Assembly (NCBI RefSeq): GCF_050113715.1
Contig: NZ_JBNJQR010000010.1
Location: 164,271-228,270, forward strand
Origin: Brevibacillus_H ginsengisoli
GTDB lineage: Bacteria; Bacillota; Bacilli; Brevibacillales; Brevibacillaceae
Length of the DNA stretch: 64,000 nt
Direction: 5' to 3'
In this document: one piece after another, positions 34,781 through 43,713 of the stretch
Numbering within the stretch: the first letter of the stretch is position 1
How the letters are laid out: every line of letters begins with the position of its first letter
The notes under the pieces: model-generated
What the model was told of the DNA's origin: nothing
Database searches by the model: none
The model's input: the letters and a program-made list of their open reading frames with translations, nothing else
Program-made: the position numbers and the translations under genes

Positions 34781-35455
34781 ATGAGCGTAAACGAGAAGGA
34801 CTCCAATCTTGGTTTACTCGTCAAATCTTTATTGAAGGAACGGTCGTTATCGATGCGGAAAATGAGTGAGTTGACTAGAATCGATACAGCGACGATTTCT
34901 CGTATTGTGAACGGAAAGCAACAAGCCAAGCCCGATCACATTCAGCGTATCGCGTACTGCCTGGGTGTTCCAACTGAAACACTGTTTAAAGCTGCGGGTT
35001 ATGACATCACGGGGAAAAGGGAGAAGGAGCAAGCCGATATTTACGCGACCATTGACACGATTCAGGAAGTGTTGGAATCCTCCAATTTTTTTGATCGGAG
35101 GTTCACAACCGAAAGAGTGCAGCAGGAGTTAACGAAGTATGAAAAATATGCGTTGACCGTGGAAGGACAGCGACTCATTGTGGAGAACTTTCCGGGGAAA
35201 GTGGAACAAGTAAGCGGCACCGGGCCATTCATTGAACAACTGAAGGATATGTACGTTCTATTTTGTAAAGACAGCATTACGACAGAGGCGCGCGCTCTTT
35301 TGGGGAGTGCTTTATTGTACTTTATTTTATCTACTGACATTATCCCTGATTATATTTTTCCTATCGGGTATTTAGACGATGCCATTGCCGTACAGCTCGT
35401 ATTGAATCGATTGGCCCAAATCGAGCCAGTTCAAACGGATGAGGGAATTGTGTAA
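34781..35455 (+). CDS. XRE regulator fused to a DUF1232 domain
   Basis: Start at ATG 34781; AAGGAG is 11 bases upstream, and the longer open frame is promoter DNA. 224 residues. Residues 9-70 form a Cro/C1-type HTH (LLKERSLSMRKMSELTRIDTATISRIVNGKQQ). The C-terminus is DUF1232: LLGSALLYFILSTDIIPDYIFPIGYLDDAIAVQLVLNRL, a helical segment otherwise found in membrane-linked proteins. Such fusions are common in Bacillales and act as repressors of unknown targets. The divergent partner is ytaF, with a shared 121-base promoter gap. Confidence 0.86.
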   Translation: MSVNEKDSNLGLLVKSLLKERSLSMRKMSELTRIDTATISRIVNGKQQAKPDHIQRIAYCLGVPTETLFKAAGYDITGKREKEQADIYATIDTIQEVLESSNFFDRRFTTERVQQELTKYEKYALTVEGQRLIVENFPGKVEQVSGTGPFIEQLKDMYVLFCKDSITTEARALLGSALLYFILSTDIIPDYIFPIGYLDDAIAVQLVLNRLAQIEPVQTDEGIV

Positions 35456-35480
35456 GGCCGGATCTGGCTCGTTCTCAGGA

Positions 35481-36449
35481 TTACTTCAGGATCGTAATGG
35501 CCTGTTTCCCCATTTGCTCCCAGCTTTCTTGAAATGGACGGGTCAATCGTTTTCGATTCTTTCCGTCTGGATCTAAAGGATCATTCATATACACATACTT
35601 GTCATCGACCCCTGTTAGTAAAACCGAGTGTTCATTTCGAGTCGTATGAATGGGACCATCAGCTGTCATCCAGTCAATATTATGCGTATCATCGTAAGAA
35701 AAAGTGGTTGTCACAATCACCCAAACAGGATTTCCGTTTCGAACGACGTTCAAGACATCGCTAAAATCCATTCCTGTAAGATTAATGACCCGATCTCCAG
35801 CGTACTTGCGCGCTAATCCCTCAATCGGCTTATTAAAGACACCAAAACTGGGTTTGGTCCCATCTAACATTTCACCCACGTATCCTTTGTGAGGATTTCC
35901 CCACCACATGTTTTTATTGCTGTCATACGTGAGCGGAGTAGGGTCTTTATCAATTTTTTTCGCTAATTCTAATTTGTTTACCTGATATCCAGAGTATTGA
36001 AGAAGCATAGCCAGAGTGGTCACTTCACACCCCGTTCGCAAATCCGGCAACTGACTAATATAAGGAGCATTGATGAGCGTCACGGCATTAGCCTTGGATT
36101 GGGGCTTTACCGTGCTCCAGAGAATACGGTTGTTCGCAGACAGTACCACACTGCTTGGATAGGACAATTTCTTGGCGAACAAAATTGCCTCCGTAGCATC
36201 ATTAAAACTAGCACTCGTTTGATCCCCATGATAGATTGCGTATTTTTTAACGGGAACGGGTTGGGCCTTCTTCGGTTTATCGGAGCTCGATTTCGGAATC
36301 ATTCCTTGTACGGCTTGAAGCAGAGTGTGAACAGAATAATGTTTATAGTTCAGATAGGATGGAAGGAAAAAAGAGAATTCAATCAAGATCACAAACAACA
36401 TGATCAAAAGTGACATCTTCCAAATTTTTTTCTTCAACAGTGTTTTCAT
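35481..36449 (-). CDS. Membrane-anchored C39-like peptidase
   Basis: One N-terminal anchor helix (about 12-32), a Lys/Pro-rich linker, then a peptidase_C39-like domain: catalytic Cys in TGCEVTTLAMLLQYSGY (about 142), His in NEHSVLLTGVDDKYVYMNDP (about 284), and an Asn/Asp after it. 322 residues, external catalytic domain. Similar to YvpB-type proteins of Bacillus. The 36450-36617 upstream gap shows no recognised signal. Confidence 0.85.
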   Translation of the reverse strand: MKTLLKKKIWKMSLLIMLFVILIEFSFFLPSYLNYKHYSVHTLLQAVQGMIPKSSSDKPKKAQPVPVKKYAIYHGDQTSASFNDATEAILFAKKLSYPSSVVLSANNRILWSTVKPQSKANAVTLINAPYISQLPDLRTGCEVTTLAMLLQYSGYQVNKLELAKKIDKDPTPLTYDSNKNMWWGNPHKGYVGEMLDGTKPSFGVFNKPIEGLARKYAGDRVINLTGMDFSDVLNVVRNGNPVWVIVTTTFSYDDTHNIDWMTADGPIHTTRNEHSVLLTGVDDKYVYMNDPLDPDGKNRKRLTRPFQESWEQMGKQAITILK

Positions 36450-36617
36450 AGTCGGAAACCCTCGTTTGTGGAATCAAGCGCGATCATTAGAAATATCATT
36501 CATTGTAGCACAAGAAAAACGGATGAACCGCCAAAACTGGACAAATACTCAAGGTCCATAACAGTTCCTCTCCGTCATGTACAACATCCTGATAGAATAC
36601 AAGTACATTTGTGTTTA

Positions 36618-38009
36618 TTATACAAAGAGAACGGATAGTAATTGATTGTCTTGTTTATATGGTTTGAAAATTGCTTTCTTCATAATAACTTTTCTGTCAA
36701 TACAGAAGGCTACCAGTAATGCCAGTAAACTAGTTAAGAGAAGATGGCTGTAGGTTTCAAGGGGAATCGGTTTGCCTTCAAGATGGATGTCATTCCCGCG
36801 AAATTCGAGTCGTTTCACCGCATGTTTTGCCGTGAGGAGGTCTTCTTGCTTGGCTAAATCTTCAAACTCAACTTCTACTATATATTTATCTGGGGAATCA
36901 CTATGAATGAATAGAATCTCCTTGGTATTCTCCTTCTCGTTCCAGTTTTTTATTTCCTCCGCAGCCAATATTTTCGCTTCTCTTCCTGGTACAATCAGTC
37001 TATCTAGCTTTGGGGCATTTGATAGTGAGTATCTAGAAATCAGGTTCAAACCGTGTTTTGTCACGATGGGCTGCCCCGAGTTTGAGATGGAGAGAACCTT
37101 TGTCGTCCCCGTGTTTGAATAGATATCGAACACGGAAGTCAATGCAAATTCCTCCATACCGTTATACAACAAGGCACCTACCGGTTTCTTGTTCCAGTGA
37201 TAGGCGTGATTCAATACATAGGTACCTATTTCGAAATTAAATGGGTCCATTTTCGGATTTTTAACGAAGTGGTAGGAAGGATAATTCATTTCCTTTGCTA
37301 TTTTTGCCGCCACGGGTTCGCCTAGTTTTTGTGAAATCACATAGAGAGAGGCATCGATTCCTGATGAAACACCCGCCGAGGATATAACGTTTCCATCAAC
37401 AACGTACCGCTGGTCGCTTATCCAGTTTGTCTCAGGATATTTCTTTTGAAACTCCCCAATGTTTAGCCAATGAGACGCTGCTGACTTTCCTCTCAATAAA
37501 CCTGTAGCTGCAAGGTTTCCCGATCCCCCACAAATGCTTAATAAAGTAGTTTTGGAATGTTGATGTATCCACTTGCGGATCGGATCAAACTTCTTTTCGT
37601 CGCTGATTCTCATAAAAGGAATGGCGATAATGTCAGGACTATTCCTTAATAATTGATCCAATTCTTTTAAAGAGTAGTCCGGTAGTACTTCAAGACCGCC
37701 TGTTAATGTCTTCACCTTATGGTCCGAAGCCACTGCATATACGTTGTATGCCCCCGTCCTAGAGAACAACTCGTAAGGAATGATAAAATCGGAGCCATAC
37801 GTGGTTTCATTGCCTAACAGCACAGCAACCGTAGGTTTATTCGGATTATATTCGGGTTTCTTCACTCCTTGCAAAGAAGGAATGGGCTCTTGGCGAGCAG
37901 CTACGTAAAAAGCTTCCCATGAACGAAGAAATCCGAACAACCCAATTCCTCCCACAAACAACACGAAACTGAATACGTAAACAGCAACACGCAGCATAAA
38001 CTTCTTCAT
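36618..38009 (-). CDS. Membrane-bound DJ-1/PfpI (GATase1-like) protein
   Basis: 463 residues. An N-terminal helix (about 7-28) leads to an external DJ-1/PfpI domain: KPTVAVLLGNETTYGSDFIIPYELFSRTGAYNVYAVA ... LLSICGGSGNLAATGLLRGKSAASHW, in which Cys of the SICGGS nucleophile elbow is the family cysteine. A second region (about 270-400) has a related fold, and a final helix sits near 425-445. This is the transcription-regulator-like DJ-1 domain of GlxA proteins without the AraC DNA-binding part. Seen as stand-alone membrane versions in Bacillales; substrate unknown. Confidence 0.8.
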   Translation of the reverse strand: MKKFMLRVAVYVFSFVLFVGGIGLFGFLRSWEAFYVAARQEPIPSLQGVKKPEYNPNKPTVAVLLGNETTYGSDFIIPYELFSRTGAYNVYAVASDHKVKTLTGGLEVLPDYSLKELDQLLRNSPDIIAIPFMRISDEKKFDPIRKWIHQHSKTTLLSICGGSGNLAATGLLRGKSAASHWLNIGEFQKKYPETNWISDQRYVVDGNVISSAGVSSGIDASLYVISQKLGEPVAAKIAKEMNYPSYHFVKNPKMDPFNFEIGTYVLNHAYHWNKKPVGALLYNGMEEFALTSVFDIYSNTGTTKVLSISNSGQPIVTKHGLNLISRYSLSNAPKLDRLIVPGREAKILAAEEIKNWNEKENTKEILFIHSDSPDKYIVEVEFEDLAKQEDLLTAKHAVKRLEFRGNDIHLEGKPIPLETYSHLLLTSLLALLVAFCIDRKVIMKKAIFKPYKQDNQLLSVLFV

Positions 38010-38106
38010 TTCGTTATTCTTCCTTCCTTGGTAAACACTTCAAATTATCTTACACAAGGAACACAATAGATCAGCTTTGTGAACTAGGTATGAACTGAAC
38101 CATCGT

Positions 38107-38139
38107 TATAAAATGGCCGACGCGAGATCTGCGTCGGCC
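38107..38139 (-). terminator. Hairpin terminator in the 38.1 kb gap
   Basis: GGCCGACGC (38115-38123) pairs with GCGTCGGCC (38131-38139). Read on minus, the stem is followed by ATTTTAT, so it could end minus-strand transcription from the 38836 gene across the IS remnant. Confidence 0.6.
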
Positions 38140-38228
38140 TTGTTCTTTCAGGGCATTGGAAACCGAACATTGTGAATTGGCAAGCCAATCCATATCAGCT
38201 CCCTGCAAGGGATCAAAAGAGTAGATAG

Positions 38229-38360
38229 CATGCTGAAAGTATAGAGCACTTTAAAAAGGAACTTATAAAGTACATTCATTATTACAATAACAATCGAATC
38301 AAGACAAAACTAAAAGGCATGAGCTCAGTACAATACCGAGCCCATGCCCAAGTAGCCTAA
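38229..38360 (+). pseudogene. 3' remnant of an IS3-family (IS150-like) transposase
   Basis: A frame of about 43 codons, with no start and preceded by a TAG, encodes a tail with HFKKELIKYIHYYNNNRIK then KLKGMSSVQYR. This is the C-terminal end of IS3-family OrfB integrase-type transposases (YI.YYN..RiK.KLkG.sPvqYR). The upstream catalytic DDE portion is gone. The stop (38358-38360) is 11 bases before the terminal repeat at 38372. It occupies the gene-free stretch 38010-38458; I saw no left end. Confidence 0.82.
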
Positions 38361-38371
38361 CGAAATAACCT

Positions 38372-38396
38372 TGTCTAACTTTTTGGGGTCACTTCA
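38372..38396 (+). mobile_element. IS3-family right-end inverted repeat
   Basis: Reading inward from 38396 on minus gives TGAAGTGACCCCAAAAAGTT, the standard IS150-group terminal repeat (TG....TGACCCC..AAAGTT). It directly follows the transposase remnant, confirming a decayed insertion sequence. Confidence 0.85.
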
Positions 38397-38458
38397 AAAT
38401 AGGGAGTTTTCTCATATAGAAGAGGTGGATGAAAGGAGATTTTCTTAAAGAGGAATCT

Positions 38459-38836
38459 TTAAAAGCATACAAAAGACTGAATACGACGCAAATCAGTAGC
38501 ATAATACAGCCATGTGAATCCGTTCCAACGATACCCTGCTGTAGTCGTGCGGCTTACAAACACGGGATAGAACCAGAAATTGCTGCCGTTGCGAAGCCAG
38601 ACGTAGACATACCGGAACCGGCAAGGCCGCAAGGAGCCGGAATCAACCCGATATTGTCGGTTTGTTGCGGTGAAGGGGGAGACTCCTACAGGGGGAGGGC
38701 TGGATGGGGGCGGAGGGAAATTGCCTGAAGGGCCACCCGGAGGAAACTGACCACCTGGAGGGAATCCACCACCTGGAGGAAATCCGCCTCCGCCTGGAGG
38801 AAACCCACCTCCGCCTGGAGGGAATGGGAATGTCAT
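38459..38836 (-). CDS. Gly/Pro-repeat protein with aromatic C-terminal domain
   Basis: 125 residues. Residues 4-45 are tandem FPPGGGG/FPPGG units, then a Pro/Ser linker. The C-terminal about 60 residues are rich in aromatics and Arg (FRYVYVWLRNGSNFWFYPV and GYRWNGFTWLYYATDLRRI, ending SFVCF). This C-terminal domain occurs in many Bacillales proteins usually labelled 'transporter' without evidence. It has no membrane helix and looks like a surface or coat protein. Start ATG with GAGGTGATG upstream. Confidence 0.7.
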   Translation of the reverse strand: MTFPFPPGGGGFPPGGGGFPPGGGFPPGGQFPPGGPSGNFPPPPSSPPPVGVSPFTATNRQYRVDSGSLRPCRFRYVYVWLRNGSNFWFYPVFVSRTTTAGYRWNGFTWLYYATDLRRIQSFVCF

Positions 38837-38937
38837 TTCTTCATCACCTCTTTTACACGTTTACTTATAGGATAGGTTTGTGATGAGCAAAATGATTGTG
38901 CGCTTGTTCCCGTCTGTTCAACTAAATTGGTTCATAG

Positions 38938-38984
38938 TTGACACAACCTGGAAAATTGGATATAACTAACTCGTGAGTTATATC
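38938..38984 (+). promoter_or_regulatory. Promoter and TetR-type operator
   Basis: TTGACA (38938-38943), 17-base spacer, TATAAC (38961-38966). A 26-bp dyad (38959-38984, arms GATATAACT and AGTTATATC) covers the -10. The next gene is a TetR regulator, so autorepression is the simplest reading. Confidence 0.7.
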
Positions 38985-39009
38985 TATAGGATAATTGGAG
39001 GTTCGGTTC

Positions 39010-39603
39010 ATGGAACGACATATCTCCACAAAAGGTCAAGCCAGCCGCGCGAGACTGCTGGAATCTGCCAAGCATTTGTTTGCAAATAAAGGGTATCAAC
39101 AGACAAAGGTAAGCGATATTGTGAAAGCAGCGGGCCTGACGCAAGCCGCTTTTTATTTGTATTTTACGAGTAAAGATGCGATTTTCGCGGAGTTGGTGGA
39201 TGAGTTTCGGCAACAGACGAAGCTACTTGCGAACAATTTTCGCCAGTTAGCCAAGCTGTCACCACCCGAGATTCCAGCGCAAATTGTAAGTAATTTGAAG
39301 GGGATTTTCACCTATCTAAGCTCGAATCCCGAGCTTACCCGGATCGCTTGGTTTGAGTCACCTGAAGCAGAGACCATCAAAAATGAGATTATTCAGCTCG
39401 TTACGGGAAACCTTGCCGGCAATCAAGCGGCTGGTCACATTCGCCAGCGGATCAAGCCTGCCTTCGTAGCTGAATTCGTGATCGGGGCAGTGGATCGATT
39501 GACCAACAAGTGGCTTTTGACTGGTGAGAAGACACCAGATGAGCTGGCGGAAGAGATGGCCGATCTAGTCATGAACGGAATTTTGGTTCGTCCGAATCTG
39601 TAA
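39010..39603 (+). CDS. TetR-family transcriptional regulator
   Basis: Start at ATG 39010 behind TTGGAGG. 197 residues with an N-terminal HTH: RARLLESAKHLFANKGYQQTKVSDIVKAAGLTQAAFYLYFTSKDAIFAEL. The C-terminal ligand domain resembles the TetR_C_33/AcrR-like groups. The promoter has an operator-like dyad on its -10, so it is likely self-repressed. The MBL-fold gene begins 11 bases downstream and is probably in the same operon and regulon. Confidence 0.92.
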   Translation: MERHISTKGQASRARLLESAKHLFANKGYQQTKVSDIVKAAGLTQAAFYLYFTSKDAIFAELVDEFRQQTKLLANNFRQLAKLSPPEIPAQIVSNLKGIFTYLSSNPELTRIAWFESPEAETIKNEIIQLVTGNLAGNQAAGHIRQRIKPAFVAEFVIGAVDRLTNKWLLTGEKTPDELAEEMADLVMNGILVRPNL

Positions 39604-39614
39604 TAGCTCGATGG

Positions 39615-40577
39615 ATGACAGAACGTGAAGAGGAAGAAGCGGAGGGGTTCACTTTGTTTACACCGAAAAAACGGTATGCCAATCTCGATGACGTGTCCGT
39701 CACCAAGACCTTCGCGGAAGTCAGGAAATGGCGCAAGGAACGGAAAGCTAAGCCCAAAGACCTCTCCTACACGGTTCCCAGCGAGGACGGAATTGACTAT
39801 GCGTGGATACGCAATAATCGTGAGCAAACGTCGGTGATCTGGATTGGTCACGCGACTTTTTTCATTCAGGTGAACGGACTCAATATTCTCATTGATCCTG
39901 TTTGGGCATCCCGGATGGGGTTTGAGAAGCGATTGAGTCCGCCGGGTCTTCCTCTGGAGGAACTGCCCGCAATCGATGTGGTTCTGATCTCCCATGGACA
40001 TTACGATCACCTGAATTTCTCCACGTTGCGCAAGCTTCCAGGATCGCCAACCTATCTTGTCCCAGCCGGATTGGCCCGATTGTTCTCGCGCAAGGGATTA
40101 ACCAAGGTGCAGGAATACAACTGGTGGGAGCAAGAAGAGAGAAGTGAGGTCACGTTCACCTTTGTTCCCGCGCAGCATTGGGTTAGACGAACACTTTGGG
40201 ATACCAATACCTCTCATTGGGGTGGCTGGGTCATCGAGCATCAAGGAAAAACCATTTATTATGCAGGAGACAGCGGATATTTTCGCGGGTTTCGGGAGAT
40301 TGGAGAGCGATTCGCGATCGATATTGCCTTGCTTCCGATTGGCGCCTATGAACCGGAGTGGTTTATGTCTTCGCAGCATATGACACCGGAAGAAGCCATA
40401 CGATTGTTTGGCGAGCTTCGGGCAAAACTATTTATTCCCATGCATTACGGAGCGTTCCGTTTGGCCGACGACACACCGAAGGAAGCGTTAGATCGCTTAA
40501 CGGCAGAATGGGATCGTCAGCGATTAGCGGATGAGCAACTGCGAATTCTGCGCTTGGGCGAGGTTATGAAGCTATAA
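39615..40577 (+). CDS. MBL-fold metallohydrolase (UlaG / NAPE-PLD-like)
   Basis: 320 residues. Metal ligands follow the family order: HxHxDH in VVLISHGHYDHLNF (about 123-136), a later His in PAQHWVRR, AGDSGYF, and PMHYGAF near residue 283. The N-terminus (SVTKTFAEVRKWRKERK) and the QHWVRRTLWDTNTSHWGGWVI segment resemble the N-acyl-phosphatidylethanolamine phospholipase D-like branch. It likely cleaves a phosphodiester or lactone. No ribosome site is obvious; it follows the tetR stop by 11 bases, so translational coupling is plausible. Confidence 0.87.
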   Translation: MTEREEEEAEGFTLFTPKKRYANLDDVSVTKTFAEVRKWRKERKAKPKDLSYTVPSEDGIDYAWIRNNREQTSVIWIGHATFFIQVNGLNILIDPVWASRMGFEKRLSPPGLPLEELPAIDVVLISHGHYDHLNFSTLRKLPGSPTYLVPAGLARLFSRKGLTKVQEYNWWEQEERSEVTFTFVPAQHWVRRTLWDTNTSHWGGWVIEHQGKTIYYAGDSGYFRGFREIGERFAIDIALLPIGAYEPEWFMSSQHMTPEEAIRLFGELRAKLFIPMHYGAFRLADDTPKEALDRLTAEWDRQRLADEQLRILRLGEVMKL

Positions 40578-40580
40578 GCG

Positions 40581-40615
40581 AAACCCTGGTCATTTGTGAA
40601 GTGGCTGGGGTTTTT
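40581..40615 (+). terminator. Terminator after the tetR-MBL operon
   Basis: AAACCC pairs with GGGTTT with internal partial pairing (TGG/GGC region), followed by T5. Confidence 0.65.
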
Positions 40616-40694
40616 GCTATTTTTAGTAAATTGTCCCATGCAAATATGCTAGAATAATAGAGATAATAATAATGATCGAGCAGGGGTTTTTTAC

Positions 40695-42818
40695 ATGAAA
40701 AGATTTCATGTGGTTGTATGCCTGTTGGCTTTTTTGCTGCTCCAATCCTTGGGAGTCAAAGCGGCAGAGGGACCAGCCTTCTCAGCCGTCAAGGGCGTTC
40801 TTTATGTGTCACAGGCTCAATTAAACGAGAATCCAATGATCCCCTTGAACGGAGAGTGGGAATTCTATTGGAAGCAACTGCTTGACCCGCAAGAGCTGCA
40901 TTCCCGAGAACACTTCTCTCAGACTCCAAGCTACTCCCAAGTCCCAGCTGAGTGGAAGAACCTTCAACAACAAGGTCAGGCGCTAACCAACCAAGGCTAT
41001 GGGACGTACCGCCTCGTTATTCAGCTCGATAAATCCCATCACAATCAATCTACAGCACTTTATCTGCATAGTGTTGCCACGGCCTACAAACTATGGGTGA
41101 ATGGTGAACTACTGGCTTCGAATGGAACCGTAGGACGAAGCCAGGATGAAATGGTGCCCAAAAATTACCCAAAGGTCGTTAATATCCCCCAAGAAAGCAA
41201 CCAGATCGAGATTGTCCTTCAGGTTTCCAATTTTGTTCAACGCAAGGGCGGTTTGTGGCAGACCATTCACTTTGGGCTGGCGGAACCCGTTATGCTAGAG
41301 CGTGAAAAGCGTATCATCTATGAAAGTTTTATCGCGGCAAGCTTGCTGATTATGGGGCTATACAATCTAGGCTTGTCCTTTGTCAGATGGTCGAACAAGT
41401 CTCCCCTCTATTTTGGACTTCTCTCCTTCACGATTGCTATAAGAACGTTATTATTAGGCGAAACGATAGGAGTCCGGTTGTTCCCAGAGCTGGATTGGAC
41501 CTACTTAGTCAAGGCCGAATACCTGACGGGGATGTTGGGAATGGCATTCATCTTGTTGTTTGTGGCGGCGCAATATCCACAAGAGGTGAACCGATTCATT
41601 CGGAAGCTGATCCTGACAGGCTGCGTGCTTGGCTCCTCCTGGATTGTCTTGACTACACCGCTTACCTTCACGTCATCTTTATTGTTTTTTCAATTTTTTA
41701 TCTTAACGAGTATGGTCGTGATCATTGGGATCTATCTTCTGGCTGCCCTTCGCAAAAGAGAAGGCTCGATTCTGAATGGGATTGGACTCTTTTTCTTTTT
41801 TCTGACCTGCCTAAACGATACCCTCTACTATTTGAATTTGGGAACCTATGAAAATTTGGTGCCACTTGGACTGCTCATGTTTTTGCTCACCCAAATGTTA
41901 AATCTGGCTTACAAGTTCTCTCGCACGTTCACATCTGTAGAGAGGCTGTCGGAAGAATTACAGGAGATTAATCTGACCTTGGAAGAGAAGGTCAAGGATC
42001 GCACAATGGCCTTGGTGCAATCCAACAAGGATCTGGAGCGGATCAATGATGAACTCTCGACCATGGAGAAATCGAGAAGGTATTTGCTTACGAATATTTC
42101 TCATGAGCTGGGAACTCCATTAACCTCTATTCAAGGATTTATCAAAGCCATGATTGATGGGGTTGTGCGAAGTGATGATCCGAAATATCTCCATCTGATC
42201 TATGATAAAACCATCTATCTCAATCGGATAATTCGAGATTTGTACGAGTTGACCAAGATGGAGTCTGGACAAGTGAGCTTTTATTTTAAACCCACTTCCT
42301 TGGTCGCGTATATGGAGCAGATTTATGAGAAGCATGCCGAGGAAATGAAGAAAAAGGGATTGAGGTTTGAATTCGTGAATAAACATGTTCAGTACTCTCA
42401 AATGTCTGTTACAGCAACCATTGACCCGACGCGCATCGAACAGGTGCTGGTCAACCTTCTGACAAATGCGGCCAAATATACGCCAGAAGGAGGTCTCATC
42501 CGCCTGGGGCTAGAGGTAAAAGCGGAAACGACCACGCAGGGTTTGGCGACAATCAGCGTAACGGATACAGGAAGTGGTATTGCGGAAGAAGAACTTCCCT
42601 TTCTCTTTGACCGATTCTATAAAAGTTCTCAGTCACGCGTCAGAGGAGGCGAAGGGGTAGGTCTCGGATTGGCGATTTCCAAGGAGATTGTCCAATGCCA
42701 TCAAGGTAAGATTGAAGTGATGAGTCATCCTGGTCAAGGAAGCGAGTTTTTCTTTACATTACCCGTTACATTTGTTGAAAATCAGCATAGGGAGAGGTTA
42801 AGTGATGCTAGAGCCTAA
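40695..42818 (+). CDS. 7TMR-DISM-type sensor histidine kinase
   Basis: 707 residues. Signal peptide (1-24); an external beta-sandwich sensor (about 30-200, galactose-binding-like: NGEWEFYWKQ, YRLVIQLDKS, YKLWVNGELLA); a 7-helix membrane block (about 205-400) of the 7TMR-DISM type; a coiled-coil linker; HisKA with His470 in NISHELGTPLTSIQGF; and HATPase_c with NLLTNAAKYTPEGG, DTGSGI and GVGLGLAIS. The external domain suggests sensing of a carbohydrate-like or envelope ligand. It overlaps the response regulator gene by 14 bases. Confidence 0.9.
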   Translation: MKRFHVVVCLLAFLLLQSLGVKAAEGPAFSAVKGVLYVSQAQLNENPMIPLNGEWEFYWKQLLDPQELHSREHFSQTPSYSQVPAEWKNLQQQGQALTNQGYGTYRLVIQLDKSHHNQSTALYLHSVATAYKLWVNGELLASNGTVGRSQDEMVPKNYPKVVNIPQESNQIEIVLQVSNFVQRKGGLWQTIHFGLAEPVMLEREKRIIYESFIAASLLIMGLYNLGLSFVRWSNKSPLYFGLLSFTIAIRTLLLGETIGVRLFPELDWTYLVKAEYLTGMLGMAFILLFVAAQYPQEVNRFIRKLILTGCVLGSSWIVLTTPLTFTSSLLFFQFFILTSMVVIIGIYLLAALRKREGSILNGIGLFFFFLTCLNDTLYYLNLGTYENLVPLGLLMFLLTQMLNLAYKFSRTFTSVERLSEELQEINLTLEEKVKDRTMALVQSNKDLERINDELSTMEKSRRYLLTNISHELGTPLTSIQGFIKAMIDGVVRSDDPKYLHLIYDKTIYLNRIIRDLYELTKMESGQVSFYFKPTSLVAYMEQIYEKHAEEMKKKGLRFEFVNKHVQYSQMSVTATIDPTRIEQVLVNLLTNAAKYTPEGGLIRLGLEVKAETTTQGLATISVTDTGSGIAEEELPFLFDRFYKSSQSRVRGGEGVGLGLAISKEIVQCHQGKIEVMSHPGQGSEFFFTLPVTFVENQHRERLSDARA

Positions 42819-43461
42819 CATTCTCTTGGTAGAAGATGATCCGGATATTCGTGAGCTTGTTCGTCTCTATTTGAACAAAGAAGGTTTCCACGTCCTAGAG
42901 GCGGCAACAGGAGAGGAAGCCATTCGATTGGCGAAACAGGAATGTCCGGCTCTCATGATTCTGGATATTCTGTTGCCAGGTTTAGATGGGATGACCGTTT
43001 GTAAAGAAGTGAGGAAACAATCCGATCTGCCAATTATCTTTTTAAGTTGCAAAATGGACTCGTCTGACATCATCAAAGGCTTGGACATTGGCGCAGATGA
43101 TTATGTAACCAAACCATTCGATCCCAGTATTCTGGTGAGCAGAGTCAAAGCCCAAATGAGAAGGTACCAAAATCGCTCAATGCCTGTATCAGAACTGACC
43201 TCGCCAATTCCTTTGCCTCAACTGGAGACCAACCATGAACCTTTAACCAAACGGGAGAGTGAAGTGCTCTCATTAATTGCCAGGGGATATACCAATCAGG
43301 AAATCGCCGCTTATTTTCACATCTCACTGGGTACGGTCAAAGGCTACAATAACCAACTGTACAGTAAATTGCAGGTGAAGAACCGGACTCAAGCGATTAT
43401 GCAGGCGAGACAACTCGGAATATTAACAGACGAGGCCGAGAATCAACAAACCTTTAGATAA
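42805..43461 (+). CDS. Response regulator, receiver plus LuxR-type HTH
   Basis: Start at ATG 42805, spaced from GGGAGAGG (a GTG at 42802 is less likely). Receiver domain: acidic pocket EDD (about 9-11), phosphorylated Asp53 in ALMILDILLPGLDG, and KPF at about 104. The linker is KAQMRR, as seen in OmpR-type regulators. The output domain is instead LuxR/GerE: LTKRESEVLSLIARGYTNQEIAAYFHISLGTVKGYNNQLYSKLQVKNR. Cognate of the overlapping kinase. Confidence 0.92.
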   Translation: MLEPNILLVEDDPDIRELVRLYLNKEGFHVLEAATGEEAIRLAKQECPALMILDILLPGLDGMTVCKEVRKQSDLPIIFLSCKMDSSDIIKGLDIGADDYVTKPFDPSILVSRVKAQMRRYQNRSMPVSELTSPIPLPQLETNHEPLTKRESEVLSLIARGYTNQEIAAYFHISLGTVKGYNNQLYSKLQVKNRTQAIMQARQLGILTDEAENQQTFR

Positions 43462-43547
43462 AACTAACTTTAGTTAGGGTTCATTTTAATAAATATTTGC
43501 TACCATTTACAAAAGAGATTGAATTGTAAAGAGGTGTGAAAAAGCAA

Positions 43548-43697
43548 ATGGAATTATCGGCGAAACTTGTCTATTGTATCAAGTGCCGGATGCTGTTAAA
43601 GCCACAGAAAGGGATGAAAATTTTTAAGACAGGGTTTTATAATTACGAGTTTCCTTTAGCACAATGTAGTGAATGCACATCTAAAGAAACAGACTGA
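43548..43697 (+). CDS. 49-residue zinc-ribbon miniprotein
   Basis: ATG at 43548 (in-frame GTG at 43536 also possible), with an AGAGGTG ribosome site about 10 bases upstream. The peptide has two knuckles, YCIKCRML and QCSECTSK, spaced about 30 residues, consistent with one zinc site. It is followed 16 bases later by another zinc-knuckle miniprotein. No family name can be given; coding status rests on the ribosome site and cysteine pattern. Confidence 0.6.
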   Translation: MELSAKLVYCIKCRMLLKPQKGMKIFKTGFYNYEFPLAQCSECTSKETD

Positions 43698-43713
43698 TCT
43701 TATGGGAGGTAAC

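Noticed and set aside
38429..38728. 99-codon plus-strand frame opposite the FPPGG gene
   Set aside because: Though it starts near an AAAGGAG, it is the reverse complement of the Gly/Pro repeats and lacks protein-like character.
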